Positions 1-6,467 of a DNA stretch of 12,420 nucleotides are shown one piece after another (the first letter of the stretch is position 1; each line of letters begins with the position of its first letter). This DNA comes from an uncultured Methylophaga sp. (GTDB lineage: Bacteria; Pseudomonadota; Gammaproteobacteria; Nitrosococcales; Methylophagaceae). Position numbers and translations under genes: made by a program. The stretch covers positions 1 through 12,420 of the forward strand of contig CAMPHB010000017.1 in the NCBI GenBank assembly GCA_946885755.1, read 5' to 3'. The notes beneath the pieces are model-generated. The model did no database searches, was not told where the DNA came from, and saw only the letters and a program-made list of their open reading frames with translations.

Positions 1-1
1 G

Positions 2-1696
2 CGTTTAGCAACCGTGCTCGCCGGGCCCTTATTCGGTTTATCGGCCAGTGAGATTTTTGCCGTCAATCAGGATGAAGCCGCTTTCAGCGTATGGTCGGAG
101 CAGTTAGTTAACCTGCAACAACGCTGGCAGCAGTTTGGTTTTATGGCTATGTTTCGCAATTTATTGCAGTTGAATCAGACTTTGCAGCGGCTGCTGCAAC
201 AGCCTGATGGTGAGCGGCAATTGACTAATTTCCTGCATCTCGCAGAGCTGATCCAAGGCGAATCATTACGTCAGCATCACCGGATTGAGGCTGTTAATCA
301 GTGGCTGACCCAGCAGCGTGAAGCCAGCACGCAGGACAATGAAGCCGCCCAGTTGCGTCTCGAAAGTGATGCCGATTTGGTGAAAATCATGACCATTCAT
401 GCCAGTAAAGGCCTGGAATATCCGATTGTGTTCTGTCCGTTTAACTGGACAGGCAAAACACCGGCAGCTAAACAGGAGATCATCGAATATCACGATCCGG
501 ATGCCGATTATCAGCCGTCAGTCGCTCTAACAGAACCATTGCTGGAAAGTGCTAGGCAAAAAGCGATTGAAGAAGAACAGGCACAGGCGGTGCGGCTGTT
601 ATATGTCGCGCTGACCCGTGCTCGTGAGCGTTGTGTCATTGTCTGGGGCAATGTCAAAGACGTTGAACAATCGGCGATGTACCGGTTATTGCATGGGTCG
701 CAAAGCGCAGATTTACGCGCCGATTTAGCCAAACTGGCCGCCCATCCGGCCATCAGTGTCAGCGATTATCAGCCGGTACCGCCGGTTATGTATCAGGGAG
801 CACAATCTGCGACTCCGGCCTATCAGGCTAAAGCCTTTAGCGGTGATATCGCTGAACCGTGGCGGATTGGCAGTTTTTCATTGCTCAGCCGTGGTCATAT
901 TTCTGAGCAGCCGGATTATGACGGCGAGGCCGATATGCCCGAGGCAACTATGATGCAGATGCAGACGCAACTGGATCGCTTTAGTTTTGCCCGCGGCCGC
1001 CAGGCCGGTAATTTTTTGCATAAGTGTCTGGAAAATATCAGCTTTCAGGCCAATGCCAGTGATATTGCCGATACCGTCAAACGCCTGCTGCCACAGTTTG
1101 CCATCAGCGAAGACTGGGCGGTGCCGGTCAGTGACTGGCTGTTTGCTGTGCTTAACACACCATTATCGGCTGGCGGGCCAAAGCTTGCCGATATTACGGC
1201 CAGCCAGCGCATCGATGAAATGGCCTTTTATTTTCCGGTGGCCGGGCTTAGCAGCGGCGGTTTGCAGCAACTGCTCAAACAAACGCCGCCCGACAGTATC
1301 TGGCAAGAGCTGGTTGCCGGTATCAGCTTTTCAAGGCTGGATGGTTTTATGAAAGGCTTTATCGATCTGGTGTTTGAATATCAGGGCCGCTTTTATATCG
1401 CCGATTACAAATCCAATCATTTGGGCCGGGAGCCGGAAAACTATCAGAGCGATGCTTTGAAACGGGCCATGCTCGGCCATCAGTATCCATTGCAATATCT
1501 GATTTACAGTCTGGCATTACACCGGCATTTGCAGTTACGACTGCGAGATTACGATCCGGCGCTGCATTTTGGCGGCGTTTATTATTTATTTATCCGGGGT
1601 ATGCAACCGGATTGGCCGCAGGCCGGGGTGTATTTTGATGCGTTAAGTCCCGAGATGCTGACGCAGTTAGACCAACTGATGGCAGGTGGCCGATGA
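2..1696 (+). CDS. recB: RecBCD subunit RecB, C-terminal half (5' end outside window)
   Basis: RecB is the 3'-5' helicase and nuclease subunit of the cytoplasmic RecBCD (exonuclease V) complex, which processes double-strand breaks for RecA. About 564 codons are visible; the E. coli protein has about 1180, so the N-terminal Walker A half lies upstream. The frame is open from base 2, and the GTG at 14 is an internal valine, not a start. Numbering from that codon, helicase motif V (TIHASKGLEY) lies near residues 127-136 and motif VI (LLYVALTRARER) near 195-206. The nuclease domain follows: GNFLH with His336, GFIDLVF with Asp451, and DYKSN with Asp464 and Lys466, the complete metal-binding and catalytic set of RecB-family nucleases. 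QYPLQY follows, and HFGGVYYLFIRG is near the C-terminus. The stop TGA overlaps the recD start as ATGA, implying translational coupling. Confidence 0.95.
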   Translation, partial: RLATVLAGPLFGLSASEIFAVNQDEAAFSVWSEQLVNLQQRWQQFGFMAMFRNLLQLNQTLQRLLQQPDGERQLTNFLHLAELIQGESLRQHHRIEAVNQWLTQQREASTQDNEAAQLRLESDADLVKIMTIHASKGLEYPIVFCPFNWTGKTPAAKQEIIEYHDPDADYQPSVALTEPLLESARQKAIEEEQAQAVRLLYVALTRARERCVIVWGNVKDVEQSAMYRLLHGSQSADLRADLAKLAAHPAISVSDYQPVPPVMYQGAQSATPAYQAKAFSGDIAEPWRIGSFSLLSRGHISEQPDYDGEADMPEATMMQMQTQLDRFSFARGRQAGNFLHKCLENISFQANASDIADTVKRLLPQFAISEDWAVPVSDWLFAVLNTPLSAGGPKLADITASQRIDEMAFYFPVAGLSSGGLQQLLKQTPPDSIWQELVAGISFSRLDGFMKGFIDLVFEYQGRFYIADYKSNHLGREPENYQSDALKRAMLGHQYPLQYLIYSLALHRHLQLRLRDYDPALHFGGVYYLFIRGMQPDWPQAGVYFDALSPEMLTQLDQLMAGGR

Positions 1697-3429
1697 ACGC
1701 GGTTAATCTGCTCAGACAGCAAGGCTTTTCCGAACTCGCCTGCCAGTTCGCAGCGTATATCGGTCGGCAGCAAACCCCTGAAAATCCGTTGATTAGTTTA
1801 ACGGCTGGGCTGCTCAGCGAAGCCATCAGCGAGGGTCATGTTTGTCTGAATCTGAGTGGTGAACAGGGCTGGCCCGCAGACATTATGCGGCAATTACCGG
1901 ATAGCCGGCACTGGCAGCAGCAACTCAACGACAGTGATGTGATCGGCAAACCCGGCGAATTTAGGCCACTGATTCTGACAGCAGATGGCCGTTTGTATTT
2001 GTACCGTTACTGGCAGGATGAACAACACGTTGCGCATGCCATTCGTCAGCGGGCCAGCGTATTGCAAGCGTTGCCGAATGAGGAAGTCTTGCAGCATTTT
2101 TTTGCCGGCTGGCAACAAAATGTGACTGGCACGGACTGGCAAAAAGTCGCTGTTTTATCAGCACTCAGCCGGCAGCTGACGGTGATTTCCGGCGGGCCCG
2201 GCACCGGCAAAACTACTGTGGTGTTAAAAATTTTGCAGGCATTTGCCCAAACTGAGCCAGATTTACGTATTGCCTTAACAGCACCGACCGGCAAAGCTGC
2301 AGCGCGTTTACAAACCTCGGTCAGCGATGGACAAACGGCGATTGCCGCCAAAACCCTGCACCGTTTGCTGGGCATTTCGCAGCGCGCCCCCGAAGGCCGC
2401 TTTAATGCCGATAATCCGCTGCCACTTGATGTATTGATTATTGATGAAGCCTCGATGATTGATATCAGCCTGATGGCGCTGACCTTAAAAGCGTTGCCGG
2501 TGAATGCCCGGCTGATCCTGCTGGGGGATGCCGATCAACTGGCATCGGTGGAGTCCGGTGCGGTGTTGGCAAGTTTGTCTGACCAGCCTCCGGCATTTTC
2601 ATCACCGTTTGCGGCATTAGCCGAAAAGATCACCGGTATCACGCTGACTGCATCCACGGACAGCAGCCCGCTGCAGGATTGCCTGGTAAAACTTCAACAC
2701 AGCTATCGGTTTGCCTCAGGCGGCGTTATCGGCCAGCTAGCCGAAGCAGTTCGGCTCGGCGATGTACAGTCGCTGACAGAGCAGCTAAAAGCAAACCCTG
2801 AAATGTTGCAGCCTGCCGATAAAACGACGATTGAACAGAGCCTGTTGGCTGGCTATCAGCATTTTATCCATGCCGTCGAAAAGCGCTTGCCGGCGTCAGA
2901 CATTCTCAGCGCCTTTGAACAATTCCGGATGCTGTGTGCATTGCGTCAGGGACCATTCTCAGTTGCCAGTATTAACCTGCAAATGCAGCAACTATTAGCC
3001 AGACGCGGCTGGCGCACGACGCAGCCGTTTTATCCCGGCCGGCCCATTATGGTGACGCAAAATCATTATCGGCTGAATCTGTTTAATGGTGATGCCGGCG
3101 TGATATTGCCGAATACCGACGGTGAACTACAGGCCTGTTTTCTGTTTGCCGGCGAACTTCGTTGGATACCATTAAGCCGCTTGCCAGCTCATGAAACGGT
3201 ATTTGCCATGACCGTGCATAAAAGCCAGGGCTCCGAATTTGATGCCGTCAGTATTTTACTGCCCGAAGACATCAGCCCGGTGCTCAACCAGCAACTGCTC
3301 TATACCGCCATTACCCGTGCCAAGGAATCACTGAACATTCTGGCAACGGAAAATGTTTTACAGCATACGATTAGTACAAACCATCAGCGGGAGAGTGGTT
3401 TGAAAGAGCAGCTTAATAAGTCAGACTAA
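1693..3429 (+). CDS. recD: RecBCD subunit RecD, 5'-3' helicase
   Basis: RecD is the 5'-3' SF1B helicase subunit of RecBCD. The protein has 578 aa, close to the E. coli length of about 608. Walker A is SGGPGTGKTT (Lys173 by count from the ATG), followed by ALTAPTGKAAARL (motif Ia). Walker B is VLIIDEASMID (Asp251, Glu252). LGDADQLASVESGAVL is motif III. MTVHKSQGSEFD (Lys510 region) and LLYTAITRAKESL (from residue 535) are motifs V and VI. The ATG is fixed by the four-base ATGA overlap with the recB stop, the usual arrangement for an equimolar complex. No strong terminator follows; only an 8-bp inverted repeat (AATAAGTC 3415-3422 with GACTTATT 3446-3453) without a T-run was seen around the gene end. 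All key helicase motifs are intact. Confidence 0.96.
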   Translation: MNAVNLLRQQGFSELACQFAAYIGRQQTPENPLISLTAGLLSEAISEGHVCLNLSGEQGWPADIMRQLPDSRHWQQQLNDSDVIGKPGEFRPLILTADGRLYLYRYWQDEQHVAHAIRQRASVLQALPNEEVLQHFFAGWQQNVTGTDWQKVAVLSALSRQLTVISGGPGTGKTTVVLKILQAFAQTEPDLRIALTAPTGKAAARLQTSVSDGQTAIAAKTLHRLLGISQRAPEGRFNADNPLPLDVLIIDEASMIDISLMALTLKALPVNARLILLGDADQLASVESGAVLASLSDQPPAFSSPFAALAEKITGITLTASTDSSPLQDCLVKLQHSYRFASGGVIGQLAEAVRLGDVQSLTEQLKANPEMLQPADKTTIEQSLLAGYQHFIHAVEKRLPASDILSAFEQFRMLCALRQGPFSVASINLQMQQLLARRGWRTTQPFYPGRPIMVTQNHYRLNLFNGDAGVILPNTDGELQACFLFAGELRWIPLSRLPAHETVFAMTVHKSQGSEFDAVSILLPEDISPVLNQQLLYTAITRAKESLNILATENVLQHTISTNHQRESGLKEQLNKSD

Positions 3430-3472
3430 GCTAAGGCTGTTTTATGACTTATTATTGTCTATAAGATCAAAA

Positions 3473-3491
3473 GGTCAGACACGATTGATTT
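3473..3491. repeat. Left boundary repeat of the GNAT patch
   Basis: GGTCAGACAC at 3473-3482 is the exact reverse complement of GTGTCTGACC at 4258-4267, giving a 10-bp inverted pair 796 bp across. In addition GTCAGACACGATTGATTT (3474-3491) recurs in direct orientation at 4223-4240 with 17 of 18 bases equal. Both relations were read directly. That they mark the ends of an inserted unit is inference. Confidence 0.6.
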
Positions 3492-3508
3492 GATTAAAGG
3501 TGATTGTG

Positions 3509-3631
3509 ATGCGACTTTTGGCGGCGGCGCGTTGGGGTGGGCGTTTTACCCCGGTATCGCATTGCAGCTGGCAAGCCGCAGAATTGGGCGTTAATTGTCA
3601 AGGACATGTATGGCTATCAGCTTCAAGGTGA
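3509..3631 (+). CDS. Possible 40-residue ORF overlapping the GNAT start
   Basis: An ATG at 3509 is preceded by AAAGG at 3496-3500 with an 8-base spacer, a good ribosome-binding site. The frame encodes 40 residues and ends at TGA 3629-3631, overlapping the first 22 bases of the GNAT gene in another frame. The peptide starts MRLLAAARWGG, contains three tryptophans and two cysteines, and resembles no family I know. It could be a leader peptide coupled to the GNAT gene, the remnant of a longer gene, or chance translation of a repeat sequence. The GC-rich stretch (3515-3545) is unlike its surroundings. Nothing beyond the ribosome-binding site supports expression. Confidence 0.18.
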   Translation: MRLLAAARWGGRFTPVSHCSWQAAELGVNCQGHVWLSASR

Positions 3632-4026
3632 ATCATATCATTACCACTGATCAGTTCATTGGCTTGCTGGAGAGTTCTACCCTCGGTAAGCGCCGGCCAA
3701 TTCACGATCGAGATTGTATTAAGGGGATGATTTCCAACGCCAATCTCGTCGTAAGCGCGTGGGATGGTGATTTGTTGGTTGGTATCGCACGCAGTGTCAC
3801 GGATTTTCACTATGCCTGTTATTTGTCAGATTTGGCCGTTCACCAGGGCTACCAGAAATCAGGAATAGGTAAACGGTTACAGTCATTAACCCAGGAGCAA
3901 CTGGGGCCACTCTGCAAGTTAATACTCATCGCGGCACCAGCAGCCAATTCGTACTATGGTCAGATTGGTTACAAGCACAATGATCGTTGCTGGGTTCTGG
4001 AGCCGGGGGTGACCATTGGCAGTTAA
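3610..4026 (+). CDS. GNAT family N-acetyltransferase
   Basis: This is a small cytoplasmic acetyl-CoA-dependent acyltransferase of unknown substrate. From ATG 3610 it has 138 aa. This start is chosen because AAGGA at 3600-3604 sits five bases upstream; a TTG at 3595 is in frame but has no such site. Motif A reads YLSDLAVHQGYQKSGIGKRL, with the acetyl-CoA pyrophosphate loop Q-K-S-G-I-G. Motif B reads AAPAANSYYGQIGY, followed by CWVL at the end of the fold. The early STLGKRRP and WDGDLLVGIARS are typical of one bacterial GNAT subgroup. The gene is alone, 180 bases after recD, and is bracketed by the repeats at 3473 and 4223-4267. Its last four codons and stop lie inside the left arm of a 100-bp palindrome. 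Such isolated GNAT genes are common cargo of mobile DNA and integron cassettes, so it may be acquired (inference). Confidence 0.85.
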   Translation: MAISFKVNHIITTDQFIGLLESSTLGKRRPIHDRDCIKGMISNANLVVSAWDGDLLVGIARSVTDFHYACYLSDLAVHQGYQKSGIGKRLQSLTQEQLGPLCKLILIAAPAANSYYGQIGYKHNDRCWVLEPGVTIGS

Positions 4027-4113
4027 CAAAGCCATTAAGTCTATTCCGGCCTGTGGTCCCCTGGCAGACGCTCTTCTCAGAGCAGCGCTAATAGACGACG
4101 TTAACTGCCAATG
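4014..4113. repeat. 100-bp palindromic element with 14-bp perfect arms
   Basis: CATTGGCAGTTAAC (4014-4027) and GTTAACTGCCAATG (4100-4113) are exact reverse complements. A nested pair GTCTATT (4039-4045) / AATAGAC (4090-4096) and a small hairpin GCTCT-TCTC-AGAGC (4070-4083) lie inside, so the stretch can fold into one long branched hairpin. The GNAT stop TAA (4024-4026) is inside the left arm. No T-run follows, so it is not a standard rho-independent terminator. Possible identities are a MITE-like insertion that supplied the gene's end, or a divergent integron attC site (outer AGTTAAC/GTTAACT, each one base off the RYYYAAC/GTTRRRY consensus). Confidence 0.7.
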
Positions 4114-4121
4114 AATGAAGA

Positions 4122-4153
4122 CTACAAGCCGATTCTCTATCTCAGGCTTGTAG
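4122..4153. repeat. Stem-loop downstream of the palindrome
   Basis: CTACAAGCC (4122-4130) pairs exactly with GGCTTGTAG (4145-4153) around a 14-base loop. It begins nine bases after the 100-bp palindrome and has no T-run after it. It could protect the 3' end of the GNAT transcript or be part of the same mobile unit; its role is unknown. Confidence 0.5.
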
Positions 4154-4222
4154 AGCTTTGCCAGGCCAGTGATAGCCGGTTTTAGGAGGCACAGGGCGTC
4201 GGCCAAATGTTGAATCAAAGTT

Positions 4223-4267
4223 GTCAGAAACGATTGATTTATGATTCATGATCGGTGGTGTCTGACC
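4223..4267. repeat. Right boundary repeat, REP-like imperfect palindrome
   Basis: This stretch starts with GTCAGAAACGATTGATTT (4223-4240), a near copy of 3474-3491, and ends with GTGTCTGACC (4258-4267), the exact inverse of 3473-3482. GTCAGA and TCTGAC also pair with each other across it, with CGAT/ATCG inside, giving an imperfect hairpin. Together with 3473-3491 it brackets the GNAT gene. Confidence 0.55.
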
Positions 4268-4308
4268 CCATTAATACCTTTTTGAATTCATATTCGGAGG
4301 TTGGCTGT

Positions 4309-4782
4309 ATGCAAATAAATCGAGAAACAGCGTTCTGGAACCAGTTCAAAGAAGACTGGACGTTGATGAATTATTACGAACGGTTTGAACAGGTAATCGC
4401 ATTGATTTTGTCAGCCGTCATATCGGTCATTATTGTTATATCGCTATATCAGTTAATCCTCACGGTTTTCGATTTATTGGTTATAGACGCTTTTAACCCC
4501 CTCGAATATCAAATATTCCAAACCGTCTTTGGCATGATCATGACCTTGCTCATTGCGATGGAATTCAAGCATTCCATCATTAAAGTGGCGTTGCGCCAAG
4601 ACAACATTATCCAGGTGAAAACCGTTTTGTTGATTGCCCTGATTGCCATGTCTCGAAAATTTGTCATTCTTGATCTTGGTACCAGCAGCCCTGCTGAAAT
4701 AGCCGCACTTGCCGGAGCAGTTGTCGCAATGGGGATTGTCTATTGGCTGCTCCGGGAACGGGATGACAGAGTCAATAGTTGA
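4309..4782 (+). CDS. PsiE-like four-helix inner-membrane protein
   Basis: The protein has 157 aa from ATG 4309. This start is preferred because CGGAGG at 4295-4300 lies eight bases upstream; the frame runs back to a GTG at 4255, but that lies inside the boundary repeat. Four hydrophobic segments are visible at about residues 29-58, 69-85, 103-121 and 129-148. The pattern FQTVFGMIMTLLIAMEF, then the basic loop near 87-103, then LIALIAMSRKFVILDL matches the phosphate-starvation-inducible PsiE family, with the conserved R-K-F-x-I-L-D element at residues 116-122. E. coli PsiE has about 136 aa; the extra length here is the polar N-terminus (MQINRETAFWNQFKEDW). The molecular function of the family is unknown. 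No Pho box was seen upstream, so phosphate control is not supported here. It appears monocistronic. Confidence 0.8.
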   Translation: MQINRETAFWNQFKEDWTLMNYYERFEQVIALILSAVISVIIVISLYQLILTVFDLLVIDAFNPLEYQIFQTVFGMIMTLLIAMEFKHSIIKVALRQDNIIQVKTVLLIALIAMSRKFVILDLGTSSPAEIAALAGAVVAMGIVYWLLRERDDRVNS

Positions 4783-4863
4783 CGGCATGTTTTTACAAGC
4801 TGGATGTATTGCCATCACACGCCAGAAACTTAGCTGATAGACTGGCCACAGAAGGTTTTTTGT

Positions 4864-5014
4864 AAACCATTTGCAGCAGCCAGCATTGGGAGAATGGTTT
4901 GCAAGCGCAACTATGAAGACTCGTTCAGCTGTGTTTGAAACCATTTATGAAATGTATATAGCAATACACTGCTGAGTCACTATTGTTGAAGAATATCCTG
5001 CATGATTAAATGCA
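4864..5014. promoter_or_regulatory. Short repeats upstream of metY
   Basis: AAACCATT (4864-4871) is inverted as AATGGTTT (4893-4900), and AAACCATTT (4864-4872) recurs directly at 4938-4946, overlapping the proposed -35 box. TGCAT (4999-5003) and ATGCA (5010-5014) form a 5-bp inverted pair around six bases, 30 bases before the start codon. These could be operator half-sites. No MetJ box (AGACGTCT) or SAM riboswitch pattern is visible in 4783-5043. Confidence 0.25.
4935..4962 (+). promoter_or_regulatory. Candidate sigma-70 promoter for metY
   Basis: TTGAAA at 4935-4940 is followed after 16 bases by TATAGC at 4957-4962 (TATATA at 4955 overlaps it). Transcription would start near 4970, leaving a leader of about 75 bases before the ATG at 5044. 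Assigned by consensus match only. Confidence 0.35.
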
Positions 5015-5043
5015 TCGAGAAATCAACATAAGGGGAATGACCG

Positions 5044-6318
5044 ATGCGCAAAGAAAGCCTATGCATTCACGAAGGTTACGAAACTGACCCGGTCACCAAG
5101 TCCTGCGCGGTACCCATCTATCAGACAGTCGCTTACGAGTTCGACAATGCTCAGCATGGTGCTGATCTTTTCAATCTGGACGTGCCCGGCAATATCTACA
5201 GCCGAATCATGAATCCGACCTGGGATGTTCTGGAGAAGCGTGTCGCTGCACTGGAAGGCGGCCTTGCTGCCCTGGCGACATCGGCAGGCAGCGCCGCGAT
5301 CCATTACGCGATTGTCACCATTGCCGAGGCCGGTGACAACATTGTAACGACGCCACAACTCTATGGCGGTACCTACACTTTATTCGCACACATGCTGCCG
5401 AAGCTTGGTATCGAAGTGCGCTTCGCTAAAAGTGATCAGGCTGCCGATATGGCTAAATTGATTGATGAGCGTACCAAGGCTGTATTCTGTGAGTCGATTG
5501 GCAACCCGGCCGGTAATATCGTTGATATTGAGGCAGTTGCCGACGTCGCGCACTCGGCCGGTGTACCGCTCATCGTGGACAACACCGTGGCAACACCTGT
5601 TTTGTTCAATCCGATAGCTTTTGGCGCTGATATTGTGGTGCATTCACTGACAAAATACATGGGCGGTCACGGTACGACACTGGGTGGCATCATTGTGGAT
5701 TCCGGGCGATTCCCCTGGAAAGAGTATCCACAGCGCTTCCATATGCTTAACGAACCCGAAGCGGCCTATCACGGCGTGGTGTATACCGAGCAGTTCGGTG
5801 AAGCTGCTTATATCGCACGTGCGCGCACGGTGCCGCTACGCAATACCGGCTCGGCACTATCTCCGATGAATGCATTCCTGCTGTTGCAGGGTATTGAGAC
5901 GCTGGCGTTACGGATGGAGCGACACTGTGACAATGCGCTGGCTGTCGCGAAGTATTTGCAGCAACATCCCAAAGTCGATTGGGTCAATTACGCGGGTCTT
6001 GAAGGCGATAAATACCATGCTCTGGCTCAGAAATATTTTAATGGCAGACCTTCATCTATTCTGACCTTTGGTATCAAAGGTGGCTTTGATTCTGGCGTAA
6101 AATTTTACGATGCGCTGGCGATGATTAAGCGGCTTGTCAATATCGGTGACACCAAATCACTTGCCTGCCACCCGGCCTCAACAACGCACCGCCAGCTTGA
6201 TGAGACAGAACTGGCTTCAGCAGGTGTGACGTCTGAAATGTTGCGTCTGTGTATCGGTATTGAGCATATCGATGACATCATCACCGATTTGGAGCAGGCG
6301 TTTTTGCAGGTTGATTGA
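5044..6318 (+). CDS. metY: O-acetylhomoserine sulfhydrylase (O-acetylhomoserine aminocarboxypropyltransferase)
   Basis: This is a cytoplasmic PLP enzyme of the Cys/Met metabolism family, 424 aa, the usual length for MetY. It joins sulfide to O-acetylhomoserine to give homocysteine, the direct sulfhydrylation route to methionine. The PLP lysine is Lys204 in HSLTKYMGGHGTTLGG, the PLP-nitrogen aspartate is Asp179 in LIVDNTVATP, the ring-stacking tyrosine is Tyr107 in QLYGGT, and the phosphate-binding YSR is at 52-54. LACHPASTTHRQ carries the substrate-carboxylate region. The insert at about residues 224-260 (FPWKEYPQRFHML...) separates MetY from the shorter methionine gamma-lyases and cystathionine synthases and is the reason for this call. 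The ATG at 5044 has AGGGGA at 5031-5036 as ribosome-binding site. Flanking gaps of 261 and 149 bases suggest a single-gene unit. O-acetylserine may be a side substrate. Methionine gamma-lyase is the main alternative. Confidence 0.88.
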   Translation: MRKESLCIHEGYETDPVTKSCAVPIYQTVAYEFDNAQHGADLFNLDVPGNIYSRIMNPTWDVLEKRVAALEGGLAALATSAGSAAIHYAIVTIAEAGDNIVTTPQLYGGTYTLFAHMLPKLGIEVRFAKSDQAADMAKLIDERTKAVFCESIGNPAGNIVDIEAVADVAHSAGVPLIVDNTVATPVLFNPIAFGADIVVHSLTKYMGGHGTTLGGIIVDSGRFPWKEYPQRFHMLNEPEAAYHGVVYTEQFGEAAYIARARTVPLRNTGSALSPMNAFLLLQGIETLALRMERHCDNALAVAKYLQQHPKVDWVNYAGLEGDKYHALAQKYFNGRPSSILTFGIKGGFDSGVKFYDALAMIKRLVNIGDTKSLACHPASTTHRQLDETELASAGVTSEMLRLCIGIEHIDDIITDLEQAFLQVD

Positions 6319-6344
6319 AAATTCTGTTAAATATTTAAAACTGC

Positions 6345-6382
6345 ATTTATTCGGATAAATACCACCGTGCCCACATAGGGCA
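6345..6382. other. Two small stem-loops after metY
   Basis: ATTTAT-TCGG-ATAAAT (6345-6360) and TGCCC-ACATA-GGGCA (6368-6382) are perfect short hairpins 27-64 bases after the metY stop. Neither has the GC-rich stem plus T-run of an intrinsic terminator. They may stabilise the metY 3' end or structure the leader of the next gene. The rest of 6319-6467 is AT-rich with nothing else recognisable. Confidence 0.3.
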
Positions 6383-6467
6383 ACTTCAAGTTTATTTAAT
6401 TATTCTTGGCCATATTAATGTTTTAGAGGGCAAAGCAATTAACGTTTTAAACAAGCTGCATGGCGCT

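Noticed and set aside
3415..3453. Inverted repeat around the recD stop as a terminator
   Set aside because: An 8-bp AT-rich stem with a 23-base loop and no T-run is too weak to call a rho-independent terminator.
3582..3596. ATTGGGCGTTAATT as the right end of an upstream attC site
   Set aside because: GTTAATT is one base off consensus and no matching RYYYAAC left arm with complementary flanks is present in 3480-3580, so it is only mentioned as part of the cassette hypothesis.
4474..4944. Minus-strand open frame of 156 codons over the PsiE-like gene
   Set aside because: It is antisense to a clear membrane-protein gene, has no family resemblance, and is rich in His/Cys/Asn as expected of a shadow frame.
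6365..6445. Sequence resembling a cyclic-di-GMP (GEMM-I) riboswitch before the GGDEF gene (CACATAGGGCAAC ... GGGCAAAGC)
   Set aside because: Two fragments recall GEMM-I conserved blocks, but the GAAA tetraloop, its receptor and the flanking P1 pairing are missing, and the first block is explained by a simple 5-bp hairpin.
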